In this document: piece by piece, positions 51,526-61,232 of the stretch | Numbering within the stretch: position 1 is the stretch's first letter | Layout of the letters: each line of letters starts with the position of its first letter | Origin: an uncultured Gammaproteobacteria bacterium | GTDB taxonomy: Bacteria; Pseudomonadota; Gammaproteobacteria; Pseudomonadales; Pseudohongiellaceae | DNA: 64,000 nt | Direction: 5' to 3' | NCBI GenBank assembly: GCA_913060495.1 | Contig: CAJXRP010000019.1 | Coordinates: 1 to 64,000 of the forward strand | The notes under the pieces: generated by a model | What the model was told of the DNA's origin: nothing | Database searches by the model: none | What the model saw: the letters and a program-made list of their open reading frames with translations, nothing else | Translations under genes and position numbers: made by a program

Positions 51526-52821
51526 TCACAGCTCATGTCGGCCCTGGCGACTTTCCAGAGTAGCCGCTATGTTAAAGCCAAGTTTGCGGAAGGGCTCTGG
51601 AGGCATCCAGCTAGCTCGACCGAATAAATTTGGGACATCTGGCACCTCTAGGCCGTGAGCCGTTTCAGCGAGCAACTTCCCCAGAAGCGTCCCCTTCACG
51701 GTGCCACCACCGTTGCAGCCTGCTGATACATACAGCCCGGGTTTGAACTCGCCCCACACGGCACCCCCATTGTAAGTAAAACCGACTGCGCCACCCCAAC
51801 AGTGTTCGAAGTCAAAATTTGGCAATTGCGGAAAACGTTTCTCTAGGCGGTGTTGGAGTTCGCCTTCGATCTTTGCTCGAGGGGCTTCCTTCTCGTAGCT
51901 ATGCATAGAGCGCACCATTAGCCTTCCGTCGTGGGTTCGGCGCAGGGTGCTGCCGAGTCGATGAGTGGGGAGTAGACCCCAGCTCTCGTCACTGCCTAAA
52001 TCATCTAACACAGACTGTTCCAACACCGGCGTTAGACCCGCGTAGGTGTGCATCGCAACCAGATGAGAGCGGCCGATACCTAGTTCCTTGCTGAAAGCAT
52101 TGTTCGCCAGAATGAGTTTGCTGGCAGTGATGACAGCATTCGGCGTCTGCACTTGCCAGCCTGCTGACAGCGGCTTTAGTTGCAACGCAGCTGTGTTCTC
52201 AAACAGCTGCACTGACTCTGGCAGTAGTGAGGCTAGTGTGCGGATCGCGGCGGCGGGTTGTGCGAGATAGCAGTCGGGGGAATAGAGTCCTTCTTGATAA
52301 AACTTTGATCCTATTCTTGACTCAAGTGCAGAGCGATCTAGGCTATCATATTCGAGGCCAGCAGCGTCGAGGAAGGCGCGATAGTTTTGTAGTGATTTCA
52401 TTCCAGCTGCACTAGCGGCAGCGCGATATGTTCCTGCCTTGCTGATGTCTACCAATTGGCCGGAGCCTTTAATCTCTGCGAAAATTTTCGCCATGGTGTC
52501 TGCAGTGAGCCGATTACAGAGTTTCATCTTCTCTATTTGATCTGGATTGGCATCCTCGGCAAGCGCTATCTCCAACAAGAATCCGGAATTGCGGCCCGGG
52601 TTGCCCTCGCCAATCTCACTTGCGTCTATCAAAGCGATATCGGCATCGGGAGACAGGCTATGCCAGCGTTTAGCGGCGGATATTCCTGTCCATCCTGCGC
52701 CAATGATCAGCACGTCTACGGAGATATCTTCTTCTAGTGCAGGGTTTGCTGCGCGCGCGGGTAGTAGTGCGTTCCAACCGCTCTTCGAATTGTAATTGGG
52801 GAAACTCTTCTGCTTAGACAT
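51526..52821 (-). CDS. FAD-dependent oxidoreductase, DAO family
   Basis: The 431-residue protein has the dinucleotide-binding motif VLIIGAGWTGISAAKRW (near 34-50), the GNPGRNSGF FAD-contact motif near 73, and a C-terminal LYVSAGCNGGGTVKGTLLGK. This fits glycine/D-amino-acid or gamma-glutamylputrescine oxidase-like enzymes. It has no signal peptide. It is 18 bp after the DUF2855 gene and so likely in one unit with it. The substrate is probably an amine or amino acid, from family knowledge only. Confidence 0.85.
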   Translation of the reverse strand: MSKQKSFPNYNSKSGWNALLPARAANPALEEDISVDVLIIGAGWTGISAAKRWHSLSPDADIALIDASEIGEGNPGRNSGFLLEIALAEDANPDQIEKMKLCNRLTADTMAKIFAEIKGSGQLVDISKAGTYRAAASAAGMKSLQNYRAFLDAAGLEYDSLDRSALESRIGSKFYQEGLYSPDCYLAQPAAAIRTLASLLPESVQLFENTAALQLKPLSAGWQVQTPNAVITASKLILANNAFSKELGIGRSHLVAMHTYAGLTPVLEQSVLDDLGSDESWGLLPTHRLGSTLRRTHDGRLMVRSMHSYEKEAPRAKIEGELQHRLEKRFPQLPNFDFEHCWGGAVGFTYNGGAVWGEFKPGLYVSAGCNGGGTVKGTLLGKLLAETAHGLEVPDVPNLFGRASWMPPEPFRKLGFNIAATLESRQGRHEL

Positions 52822-52839
52822 AAGTAAAGTTCTGTCAGC

Positions 52840-53931
52840 CTATAACTCTATTACTAGGGCTTTCTCAGGTGGCAACTTGCCTGCGCAGACATCTGCATAG
52901 ATCTCAGCAAGTTTCTCAACGCCGCTTAGTTTCTCTATCTTCATCCAGTTTGCACTGCGTAGTGCAGAATCATTGATGAATTGTGAGGATTTCGAGTCGA
53001 AGCCTTCGGGGCCCCATTCTTTCATGCGCATTTGAATATGACTGGGTGCGAAGAAAAACTCTCGCTTGTCGGCGGGAATGCCGGTGTCTTTTCCGCCTTC
53101 GCTCCAATGTGTCAGTCCTACATTCAGGCAATGCACTAAGTTGTCGCCGAGATGTGCGTGTATGTTTGCTAGCAATTGCGAGTTGCCTGACATGTCTACA
53201 ATCACTGTAGGCAATGATGCGTCGATATCTGCTAGCGCACCGTAGTTGACTGTCTTGTCATACAGGCCAAGGCCTTCAACCCATTGTTGATTTCCCTTTG
53301 AGGTAAGGCCAATCGAGGTAGGAGAATCTGAGTCTGCAGCCAGTGCATAGCCCAAGCCGATGCTGGTCTTGCTTGAGGCGCTAATTACGATAACTTGCTT
53401 GGCGCCATGCCAGTCATTGTGCTGCAAACTGTCCCACAAGCAGAAAGAGGTAATATACAAAGGCCATAAGAGCATGCGCATATTGTCCATGCTCCTATCG
53501 TAAGCTGATTCCTTGTCTACGCGTCGGTAAGTGTTGTAACCCGGTGGCAATTTGGAGCGGTGTTCAGCGCCATCAATCAGTCTGTTTTCTAAGACTTTGA
53601 CGTTCTGCATTTTTAGATAACTAGCCGTGGGGTAGTAGCCAAAAATTCTCTCACCCGCTGCGACACCATCTGCATTGCTAGCTACTACATCGGCAAATCC
53701 CCATACGGGAATGATGCCCCAGGTGTCAGTTTCATTGTCTGAGGCTGGGAAGAACTGCCAGTAGCCCAATTGATCGCCGGCAGCAGCGTAAGTAACGTTA
53801 TTTGCACTGAAGCCAAACTTGTCCACTTTCAGCAAGATTTCTCCTGCGGCGAGAGGGGCATCGATATCCAAAGCTGATGTAGTCACTCGGCTTTGAGTAA
53901 TGTTGCTCTTAGATATTTGTAATTCGTTCAT
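52840..53931 (-). CDS. DUF2855-family protein
   Basis: The 363-residue cytoplasmic protein resembles the DUF2855 family, distantly like medium-chain reductases: GEILLKVDKFGFSANNVTYA near 35, WGIIPVWGFADVV, and VIVISASSKTSIGLGYAL near 190 in place of a nucleotide-binding loop. The ATG at 53931 has AGGA at good spacing; the longer frame from 53955 does not. Function is unknown. Adjacency to a DAO oxidase suggests a shared catabolic route. Confidence 0.8.
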   Translation of the reverse strand: MNELQISKSNITQSRVTTSALDIDAPLAAGEILLKVDKFGFSANNVTYAAAGDQLGYWQFFPASDNETDTWGIIPVWGFADVVASNADGVAAGERIFGYYPTASYLKMQNVKVLENRLIDGAEHRSKLPPGYNTYRRVDKESAYDRSMDNMRMLLWPLYITSFCLWDSLQHNDWHGAKQVIVISASSKTSIGLGYALAADSDSPTSIGLTSKGNQQWVEGLGLYDKTVNYGALADIDASLPTVIVDMSGNSQLLANIHAHLGDNLVHCLNVGLTHWSEGGKDTGIPADKREFFFAPSHIQMRMKEWGPEGFDSKSSQFINDSALRSANWMKIEKLSGVEKLAEIYADVCAGKLPPEKALVIEL

Positions 53932-54179
53932 TGAGAGTTCCTGGTTTTTTTTCATATCTACCGCTCATCACATGGCGATATTTATTTCTGATTGCTATTG
54001 AGTATGAGGCTTAATTTATGAATAGGCTAGATTAAGATTGGCCAAAGGCCTCTCTCAGCCTGCCTCGCTTTGTTGACCCACATCAGTGCGTCTGGGGCAT
54101 GCACTTATTAGAATGAATTTATGAGGTATTATGTGCTTCGTATATAATTGATTACAGTTTGCAGGACATGAGGAAGGCT

Positions 54180-55688
54180 ATGAGAATAAATCGCAGAAGT
54201 TTCGTTCAGGGATTGGGAGTTACCGCTAGCAGTGCGCTGCTTCCCACTTCCTTGTTTGCTCAAAATTTGACGCAGAACGAATTGCCGATTCCAGTACTCA
54301 ACGGCGGCGAGAGCCAAGGCGGCAGTCAACACTATAACTTGCAGTTGCAGTCAGGCACTCGGCAATTTCTAAGCGGGCTGACTACTGAAACTTTAGGCAT
54401 CAATGGCAGTTATCTTGGGCCTACACTACATCTTAAGAATGGCAGCGACGTCGCCATGTCCGTGTTAAACCAACTTTCAGAGCCGAGCACACTCCACTGG
54501 CATGGCCTGCATGTTCCAGCCAAAGCAGATGGCGGTCCCGCACAAATTATTGCGCCGGATACATCGTGGCAGCCTAAATTCACGGTGAACCAGAAGGCTG
54601 GCACTTTTTGGTATCACTCCCACCTGCTGAATAAGACAGGCGAACAAGTTTATCGAGGCCTAGCGGGAATGATCATCCTCGATGACGAGGAAAGTGAGAG
54701 TCTAGAAATTCCCTCCACCTATGGTGTCGATGATATTCCCTTGATCGTTCAGGATCGGCGTTTCAATGAGGATGGTTCTTTTCGTTATGTAGGGATGCAT
54801 CGCGATGTGATGACGGGAGTGTTCGGTGATCGCATTCTGGTAAACGGCACGACTTCAGCCTTGTTTACGCCATCTACTAATAAGGTAAGGTTTAGAATCC
54901 TGAACGCAGCTAATGCGAGAACGTTCAATTTCGCCTTTGCAGACGGGCGAGAGTTCTCGGTTATCGCGACCGATGGAGGTTTCTTGGAGAAGCCAGTCGC
55001 ATTGAGGAATATCGTTGTAGCGGCTGCCGAGCGCGTTGAGATCGTGGTGGATTTCAGTGATGGCGGTCCGGTGGATCTTGTTTCTCTTCCGTTGGAGGCC
55101 TCTTCACCGTACTCGACCACCGGCATGATGAGAAACATGATGTCGATGAATACGGAAACATTCACTATCTTGAACATCGAGCCACAGTCAGCGCTGCAAC
55201 GTTCGTCTACGCTGCCAGATCAGCTCACTTCAATCAGGAGGATGCAGGCCGCTGAAGCCACGCGTACGCGCCGCTTTGAACTCTCAATGCCGATGGGTAT
55301 GGGGAGAATGGGACGTGGTGGCGGCGGACGTGGAATGGGTGGCATGGGTGGTGAATTTCTTATCAATGGCAAACCTATGGAGATGGATGTGATCAACGAG
55401 GTTGTGCCTGTAGGCAGCACAGAAATTTGGGAGATTCACAACGACTCGATGATGATGCATCCCTTCCATATTCATCATGGCCAATTTCAGATTCTCGACC
55501 GCGATGGCGTGCCGCCAGGTCAAGAGGAGATGGGCTTCAAGGACACCGTAAAGGTTGGCCCCGGACAATTGGTTCGGTTTATAATGCGCTTCGAAAATTT
55601 CAGCGACCCTGACACCGCGTATATGTATCACTGTCATATTCTTGAGCACGAAGACAATGGCATGATGGGGCAATTTACAGTGGTCTAG
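54180..55688 (+). CDS. Tat-exported multicopper oxidase, CueO-like
   Basis: The 502-residue protein starts with a twin-arginine signal (NRRSFVQGLG). The four copper-ligand motifs are present: HWHGLHVP, FWYHSHLL, HPFHIHHGQFQ and YHCHILEHEDNGMMG, giving one type 1 site with methionine axial ligand and the trinuclear centre. A methionine/glycine-rich insert (MGMGRMGRGGGGRGMGG, near 363-380) recalls the copper-binding segment of CueO. It may oxidise cuprous ion, bilirubin or phenols. The ATG at 54180 follows AGGAAGG. It is a single gene divergent from the DUF2855 unit. Confidence 0.92.
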   Translation: MRINRRSFVQGLGVTASSALLPTSLFAQNLTQNELPIPVLNGGESQGGSQHYNLQLQSGTRQFLSGLTTETLGINGSYLGPTLHLKNGSDVAMSVLNQLSEPSTLHWHGLHVPAKADGGPAQIIAPDTSWQPKFTVNQKAGTFWYHSHLLNKTGEQVYRGLAGMIILDDEESESLEIPSTYGVDDIPLIVQDRRFNEDGSFRYVGMHRDVMTGVFGDRILVNGTTSALFTPSTNKVRFRILNAANARTFNFAFADGREFSVIATDGGFLEKPVALRNIVVAAAERVEIVVDFSDGGPVDLVSLPLEASSPYSTTGMMRNMMSMNTETFTILNIEPQSALQRSSTLPDQLTSIRRMQAAEATRTRRFELSMPMGMGRMGRGGGGRGMGGMGGEFLINGKPMEMDVINEVVPVGSTEIWEIHNDSMMMHPFHIHHGQFQILDRDGVPPGQEEMGFKDTVKVGPGQLVRFIMRFENFSDPDTAYMYHCHILEHEDNGMMGQFTVV

Positions 55689-55932
55689 GCGTTGGTGATG
55701 CGGATTCCGGATGCATAGCCTGCTAGGTTGAGAAATAGTTTGTTACAAATTGAGAACATTTCGTAACCACTTCCTGCACTAAATCATGGATCATGTGGGT
55801 CTAGTCATTTGATGGCTAGTTGACCTCTGCGCTCGCGTTCGAGACAACTTCAATAATCTATAATTTAAAATTAGCTTATCCCTTTTGGTAATGAGGGAGT
55901 TTGTAGTTCATAAATGGGTCAGGATAACCGTT

Positions 55933-56541
55933 ATGTTAAACCGCTATTACATCGTCGATGATTTTTTTACTAACCCGGACCAAATTGTGGAGGCGGCAAT
56001 AGAATCCGTCCAAGGGCAGGCTCCGGGTGGTAATTATGCTGGACTCACGACTGCGCAGGCATTCTTAGGAGAGCGGGAGAGAGATATTTTTCAGGCGGTA
56101 ACTCAGGAGCAATCGATAAACTCTTCGACTGATGCCAATGGAAAAATCAGATTCACCCGGCCACAGGATTCATTCAAACAGTATATTCATTTCGACGCGA
56201 GTACCAAAACTAAATGGGCGGGGGTAGTCTATCTATCGAAAGATTATCCTGCTGCTATCGATGGCACTACCTTCTGGAAGCATCTTCGCACCGGTCTTGA
56301 AGAGGTGCCGAAGACACGAGAGGGTCTTGATAAATACGGTTGGAAGACAAAAGAAGATCTTGGAAATTTTCTAGAGACTGAAGGTGTAGATGAGTCCCTC
56401 TGGGAGAAGACGTTTACCTTGCCATTTAAATACAATCGCTTGGTGCTGTTTCGTCCGTGGATGTTTCATGCGCCCGGTCCGGCTTTTGGCGATACCTTGG
56501 ATGCGTGCAGAAAGGTGCAGACGCTTTTTCTTGGTAACTAG
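55933..56541 (+). CDS. DUF6445-like protein, possible 2-oxoglutarate/iron oxygenase fold
   Basis: The 202-residue protein begins MLNRYYIVDDFFTNPDQIVE. It contains KQYIHFDAST, WAGVVYLSKDYP and a late NRLVLFRPWMFHAPGPAFG. The H-x-D and distal histidine spacing matches the facial triad of prolyl-hydroxylase-like oxygenases, and such proteins are often annotated DUF6445. The ATG at 55933 follows AGGA, whereas the longer frame from 55885 lacks a ribosome site. The substrate is unknown. Confidence 0.7.
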   Translation: MLNRYYIVDDFFTNPDQIVEAAIESVQGQAPGGNYAGLTTAQAFLGERERDIFQAVTQEQSINSSTDANGKIRFTRPQDSFKQYIHFDASTKTKWAGVVYLSKDYPAAIDGTTFWKHLRTGLEEVPKTREGLDKYGWKTKEDLGNFLETEGVDESLWEKTFTLPFKYNRLVLFRPWMFHAPGPAFGDTLDACRKVQTLFLGN

Positions 56542-56573
56542 AGTGCGATAACGTAATTGTGAGAAATAAAAAA

Positions 56574-56598
56574 GGGGCCATTGAGGCCCCTTTTTTTT
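56574..56598. terminator. Bidirectional rho-independent terminator
   Basis: GGGGCC-ATTGA-GGCCCC is flanked by an A-run on the left and eight T on the right, between two convergent genes. It works in both directions. Confidence 0.9.
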
Positions 56599-56616
56599 CG
56601 AGCGTTGAACCCAGGA

Positions 56617-57786
56617 CTAGTCAACCGGCTCTAAGCGAACAACCGAAGTTGGCTCGCCATTGCGATCGGAAACGGCTAGGTAGATATAGCCGTCTTGACC
56701 CTGACGTACGTCACGGATTCGACCGATGTCATACACAAGTGTTTCTTCTACGACTACATTACGATAGTCATCGTCAAGTTGTAAGCGAGCAAGTTGCTCC
56801 CCAGCTAATGAGCCAGAGAAGATGTTGCCATACCACATAGGGAACTTGTCGCCTGTGTAAACCATTAGGCCGGAAGTAGCGATTGATGGAACCCAGAACT
56901 GCGCAGGTTGTTCCATGCCTTCTTCACTGATGCCGATATGGATAGGTCTGCCGAAGGCGCCATAGTTTGCGCCGCGACCAACTACAGGCCAGCCGTAGTT
57001 ATTTCCAGGCTCAATGCGATTAACTTCATCGCCACCTTGGGGTCCGTGCTCAGACTCCCAAAGATCACCTGTCTCTGGGTGAACCGCTAATCCTTGAGGG
57101 CTGCGATGACCGTAGCTCCAAATTTCAGGAAGCATGCCGGACTGTCCAACAAAGGGATTGTCATTTGGCACGGTGCCATCATCGTTCAGGCGTACAATCA
57201 CGCCTTGGTGATTGCTGCGATCCTGTGCAGGGTGAGCGCGAAGAGCTGCTTCATCGCCAACCGGAGGAGCCATACGATCGCCTAGTGTTAGGAACATATA
57301 GCCATCGTCATCGAAAACGATCTTGCCGCCGTAGTGTCCGAAGCCAACTGCTTGTGCTTCGAAGATTTCTACAACATTGGTCAGTCGGTCATTCTCAAAA
57401 CGACCGCGCGCTATAGCTGTTGCTGAGCTGCCTTCGGTTTCCTTGGAATAGGTTAGATAAACCCAACGGTTGTCGCTGAAATTTGGATGTGGCAAGACGT
57501 CAAACAGACCACCTTGGCCTTCATAGAATACGTCTGGAACGCCGGGTACCGCTTCGGGAAGAAGACGTCCGTCACGAACCACTCTCAGGCGGCCGGGCTT
57601 TTCGGTAACGAGCATGTCGCCGCCGGGTAACCAAGCCATGGACCATGGCTGTACCAAATCCTCAGCAACAGTCACGATTTTGTAGTCATGATTGGCTGCA
57701 TGGTAAACGTCCGACTGGGCGTATGTGCCAGCCGCAGCAGTTGCTAGCAGGGCGGTGCCAGCAAGTTTTAACAAATTGCGAAACAT
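56617..57786 (-). CDS. Soluble PQQ-dependent aldose sugar dehydrogenase (YliI-like)
   Basis: The 389-residue periplasmic protein has a signal peptide (1-23) and a six-bladed propeller of the soluble glucose dehydrogenase type: PWSMAWLPGGDMLVTEKPGRL, EGQGGLFDVLPHPNF, GGKIVFDDDGYMFLTLGDR, NPFVGQSGMLPEIWSYGHRSPQGLA, GPQGGDEVN and NYGWPVV. Members oxidise aldoses with PQQ and calcium. GAGG precedes the ATG. It is monocistronic, ending at the bidirectional terminator. Confidence 0.92.
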   Translation of the reverse strand: MFRNLLKLAGTALLATAAAGTYAQSDVYHAANHDYKIVTVAEDLVQPWSMAWLPGGDMLVTEKPGRLRVVRDGRLLPEAVPGVPDVFYEGQGGLFDVLPHPNFSDNRWVYLTYSKETEGSSATAIARGRFENDRLTNVVEIFEAQAVGFGHYGGKIVFDDDGYMFLTLGDRMAPPVGDEAALRAHPAQDRSNHQGVIVRLNDDGTVPNDNPFVGQSGMLPEIWSYGHRSPQGLAVHPETGDLWESEHGPQGGDEVNRIEPGNNYGWPVVGRGANYGAFGRPIHIGISEEGMEQPAQFWVPSIATSGLMVYTGDKFPMWYGNIFSGSLAGEQLARLQLDDDYRNVVVEETLVYDIGRIRDVRQGQDGYIYLAVSDRNGEPTSVVRLEPVD

Positions 57787-57868
57787 AGTTTATTCCTCTT
57801 CGTTTCTAATCTTTGCGGCCTCACATTGAAGGGTGAGACCGCAAATCTGATGGTGGTACTTTTATGAT

Positions 57869-58264
57869 CTATGGATATAGCTGCGCTATCTGAGCCTTCG
57901 CATCTGCACTGGCCGTGTGATTAAGGTTCGCGATGATGCCGGCCAACGTCTTTCCGCGGTCTGGCATATTTTCCAATTCCTGGATAGCTGCCATTGCGCT
58001 CTTACCTTCGGCAGTCGCAGCATGTTGAATGTCGCTAACAGCGCTGGCCATTTCGCGCAGAGGCTGTGCAATTTCTGAATTTCCGCTGATCGCGCCTAGC
58101 GTGGCTTTGTCTGCATCGGAAGGGAAGTGGTTAAGACTGGCAACGATATCGGCTATTTGCTTGGCTGCCGCCATATTGGCACTGTTGTCTTGGGCTGCTG
58201 CAAACTGGGAAAAGAGCCCGATTGAGGCAATCAATAGAATCTTTCGTAAAATAGTGTTTTTCAT
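57869..58264 (-). CDS. Small secreted helical protein with internal repeat
   Basis: The 131-residue protein has a signal peptide (to about 24, FAAAQ). The mature part is alanine-rich and helical and contains two related segments, IADIVASLNHFPSDADKATL and LAGIIANLNHTASADAKAQI. This suggests an internal duplication. GAGGAG lies six bases before the ATG at 58264 and directly abuts an ATG six bases earlier, so the inner start is chosen. Function unknown. Confidence 0.65.
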   Translation of the reverse strand: MKNTILRKILLIASIGLFSQFAAAQDNSANMAAAKQIADIVASLNHFPSDADKATLGAISGNSEIAQPLREMASAVSDIQHAATAEGKSAMAAIQELENMPDRGKTLAGIIANLNHTASADAKAQIAQLYP

Positions 58265-58658
58265 AGTCATCTCCTCTACTCGGGGATCCGAGCAATTTAG
58301 TTTGACGAGTCTATCTCAGTAATCTCGGAATAAATAGCCGTTTTGGGTGTCGGGCAGGGGTGGGGGGAGGTTTTTTTGCGGCAGGTAGACCCCCAGCTTA
58401 GCTCGTTACAAAGAATTACAAATCCACTTATTCATGTTTGGTTAAGCAATTGATATCTATCATTGTTTTGGAAATGAGGTGTAGTTGTGCACTTGCTTGT
58501 AGGAGAGAGATTGCTTATCCTTCTCCTCCCGCTTATATATGACAATTAATGCCCCCAAATAGTGTGATTATTTGGTGTGACTTAAGCGGCTAAACAACAC
58601 AGTCAGCTCGGTTGACGAGCACGCTGGAATTAAAGAATTACTATCTGGAGAGTCTGAG
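58265..58658. other. Gene-free divergent region before the quinoprotein operon
   Basis: This 394-bp region lies between divergent genes. There is a G-rich stretch near 58350-58370 followed by T7, but no confident promoter, hairpin or ORF. Confidence 0.4.
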
Positions 58659-60599
58659 ATGTTTGCAACAAAACGACTGATTTCATCATTCATCCTGAGC
58701 GTCGGCGCCATCGCCTGTACCTCAGTCGCTTGGAGCCAGTCCGGCACTACCGTCTTCGACGGAGATTGGCCGGATCATCACGGCGGAAAATTTGCTCAAC
58801 GTTACTCTCCGCTCGATCAAATCAATGCGGACAATGTTAATGACCTTGAAGTTGCTTGGAGCTTTAATACTGGTCCGATCGGCCCTTCAGCAGAATTCAA
58901 CAACCCGTCTACTCCCATCGCAATCGATGGTGTTCTGTATGTGACTATGGGCAACACACGAAATGTAGGGGCTATCGATGCTGCTACGGGACAACTCTTG
59001 TGGCTATGGCGTCCGCAAGAAGGTGAGCGTTTCGACCACGCCCCACGTAAGGGTGCTGGCCGCGGCTTGTCACACTATGTCTCTAACGGTGAAGACCGTA
59101 TCTTAACTATTACTCCAGGCTTTCAGTTGGTTTCACTAGATGCAGAAACTGGTATTCCTGATCCGAATTTTGGTGAGAATGGCAGCGTAGACCTGTTCAT
59201 GGGACTGCGTAATGCTGAAGACGATAGATTTGACGACATCGACATTGGTTCTTCAATGCCTCCGTTCGTAATGAACGACGTGGTTGTAGTAGGACCGGCA
59301 CACCGTGTAGGTATGCGTCCGCGTTCTAAGTCGAATGTTAAAGGCGACGTACGTGCATACAGCGCGAGCACTGGCGAACATCTTTGGACGTTCCACACGA
59401 TTCCAGAGCGTGGTGAAGTAGGTTTTGAAACATGGCTAGATGGCGGTGTTGAATTCACAGGTAATGCTGGTGTTTGGGCGACTATGTCAGGCGACCCTGA
59501 GATGGGCCACCTTTACCTTCCAGTAGAATCGGCAACCGGCGACCGTTTCGGCGGTGATCGTCCGGGTGACAATCTATTCGCCAACGCACTCGTTGCTGTC
59601 GATATTCAAACTGGAGAGCGCCAGTGGCACTTTCAGTTAATTCACCATGACATCTGGGACTGGGACAATCCATCTGCTCCAGTAGTTGCAGACTTACCGA
59701 ATGGCCGCAAGGTGGTCATGCAAGTCACTAAGCAAAACTGGGTGTATACCTTCGACCGACTTACTGGTGAACCAATATGGCCAATCGAGGAGCTACCGGT
59801 TCCTGCGGGCGATGTGCCCGGCGAGTGGTACGCACCGACTCAGCCATTCCCAACAAAGCCGGCGCCATTTGACCGTCAGGGAGTTTCTGAAGACGATATA
59901 ATCGATTTCACACCGGAGCTTCGCGCTGCGGCAATGGAAGCGGTTTCAGATTTCCGCTTTGGACCTAATCTTTATACGCCTCCGTCTCTTGTTGACGCGG
60001 CGGACGGCACACGCGGTGTTTTGAGTCTGCCTTCTTCTACTGGCGGTGCTAACTGGGAAGGTTCGGCACTGGATCCCGAGACAGGCATTATTTACGTGCC
60101 TTCAAGAACTGCTCTGGCGCTGTTATCAGTTGGCAACGATCCGGATTCGGACCTAGCCTACAGCATGGCCTTCGGTGTACGTGTGCCGAGAGTGCAGGGC
60201 TTAGATGTTATTAAGCCTCCTTATGGCCGTATCACTGCTATCGATATGAATAGCGGCGACCATGTGTTTCAGGTAGCGAATGCTGATACTCCAGATCGAA
60301 TTAAGAATCACCCAGCCTTGCAGGGAGTAGACATTCCTCGCACAGGTGTACCAACAAGAGCCGGATTGGTTCTAACTAAGACATTGTTGTTCGCAGGTGA
60401 AGGTGGCGGTGGCCCAGGTGCTAGCCCCATATTCCGAGCCTACGATAAGCAAACAGGCGAAATCGTCGCTGAAATAGATCTGCCCAATATGCAATCTGGG
60501 CAACCCATGACTTATGAAGTCGATGGCAAGCAATACATTGCCATGTTCGTTAGCGGTAACGCTGGCCCTACTCAGTTAGTGGCCCTAGCTTTACCGTAA
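58659..60599 (+). CDS. Glucose-dehydrogenase-like periplasmic quinoprotein
   Basis: The 646-residue protein has a signal peptide (to about 27) and a PQQ propeller of the membrane glucose dehydrogenase type: QRYSPLDQINADNVNDLEVAW, AIDAATGQLLWLW, the active-site HHDIWDWDNPSAP near 332, and a final MTYEVDGKQYIAMFVSG. It lacks the N-terminal membrane helices of glucose dehydrogenase and any heme domain, so electrons must leave via a partner. GGAGAG precedes the ATG. It is followed by two YceI genes at 19 and 32 bp spacing. Confidence 0.88.
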   Translation: MFATKRLISSFILSVGAIACTSVAWSQSGTTVFDGDWPDHHGGKFAQRYSPLDQINADNVNDLEVAWSFNTGPIGPSAEFNNPSTPIAIDGVLYVTMGNTRNVGAIDAATGQLLWLWRPQEGERFDHAPRKGAGRGLSHYVSNGEDRILTITPGFQLVSLDAETGIPDPNFGENGSVDLFMGLRNAEDDRFDDIDIGSSMPPFVMNDVVVVGPAHRVGMRPRSKSNVKGDVRAYSASTGEHLWTFHTIPERGEVGFETWLDGGVEFTGNAGVWATMSGDPEMGHLYLPVESATGDRFGGDRPGDNLFANALVAVDIQTGERQWHFQLIHHDIWDWDNPSAPVVADLPNGRKVVMQVTKQNWVYTFDRLTGEPIWPIEELPVPAGDVPGEWYAPTQPFPTKPAPFDRQGVSEDDIIDFTPELRAAAMEAVSDFRFGPNLYTPPSLVDAADGTRGVLSLPSSTGGANWEGSALDPETGIIYVPSRTALALLSVGNDPDSDLAYSMAFGVRVPRVQGLDVIKPPYGRITAIDMNSGDHVFQVANADTPDRIKNHPALQGVDIPRTGVPTRAGLVLTKTLLFAGEGGGGPGASPIFRAYDKQTGEIVAEIDLPNMQSGQPMTYEVDGKQYIAMFVSGNAGPTQLVALALP

Positions 60600-60618
60600 C
60601 TTTAAACCAGGAGTAATA

Positions 60619-61200
60619 ATGACTATGCGAACTTTTCTAAATCGAACTGTACTAGCACTACCTTTACTATTGATCGGCCTGCCTGTTCAGGCAGCTAACT
60701 GGGTAATTGATCCAGGCAATTCAGTAGTAACTTTTAAATATGCCTACGGTACGGATCCCTATGAGGGTCGATTTACTAATGTGCAGGCTACTTTTGATAT
60801 CGATCCAATGCGTCCTACTAGTTGCGAATTCAATGTAACTATTAACATCGCTGATATTGACGTCGATTCACCGGAAGTTCTGGACTACTTGCTTGACTAT
60901 GAATTGTTTGACGTGGACTCATGGCCGACAGCGACTTTTAAGGCTACCGAATGCCGCTTAACTGGCGTGACTTCATTCGAAGCCGATGGCGTACTAACTA
61001 TTCGTGACGAGACTCACCCACTAACTTTCCCATTCGATCTTAATGTCGAGACATGTGATGGAAGCGTTTGTTTTAACCTGACTAGTGAAGTGATTCTGCA
61101 GCGTCTAGATTATGGTGTTGGTCAAGGTTACTGGGCGAATACTTCCGAGGTTCCAAACGACGTAACCGTCACTGTAGACGTCTACGCGGTACAAGAATAA
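60619..61200 (+). CDS. YceI-family periplasmic protein
   Basis: The 193-residue protein has a signal peptide (to about 25, VQAAN). The YceI lipocalin-like barrel is seen as WVIDPGNSVVTFKYAYG, GRFTNVQATFDIDPMRPTS, FDVDSWPTATFKATEC and RLDYGVGQGYWAN. YceI proteins bind isoprenoid chains such as polyprenyl or ubiquinone-like molecules. AGGAG is six bases before the ATG. Co-transcription with a quinoprotein suggests a role in quinone handling, which is inference. Confidence 0.88.
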   Translation: MTMRTFLNRTVLALPLLLIGLPVQAANWVIDPGNSVVTFKYAYGTDPYEGRFTNVQATFDIDPMRPTSCEFNVTINIADIDVDSPEVLDYLLDYELFDVDSWPTATFKATECRLTGVTSFEADGVLTIRDETHPLTFPFDLNVETCDGSVCFNLTSEVILQRLDYGVGQGYWANTSEVPNDVTVTVDVYAVQE

Positions 61201-61232
61201 TTACTAAGTTTTATAACAAATAGGCTATATCA

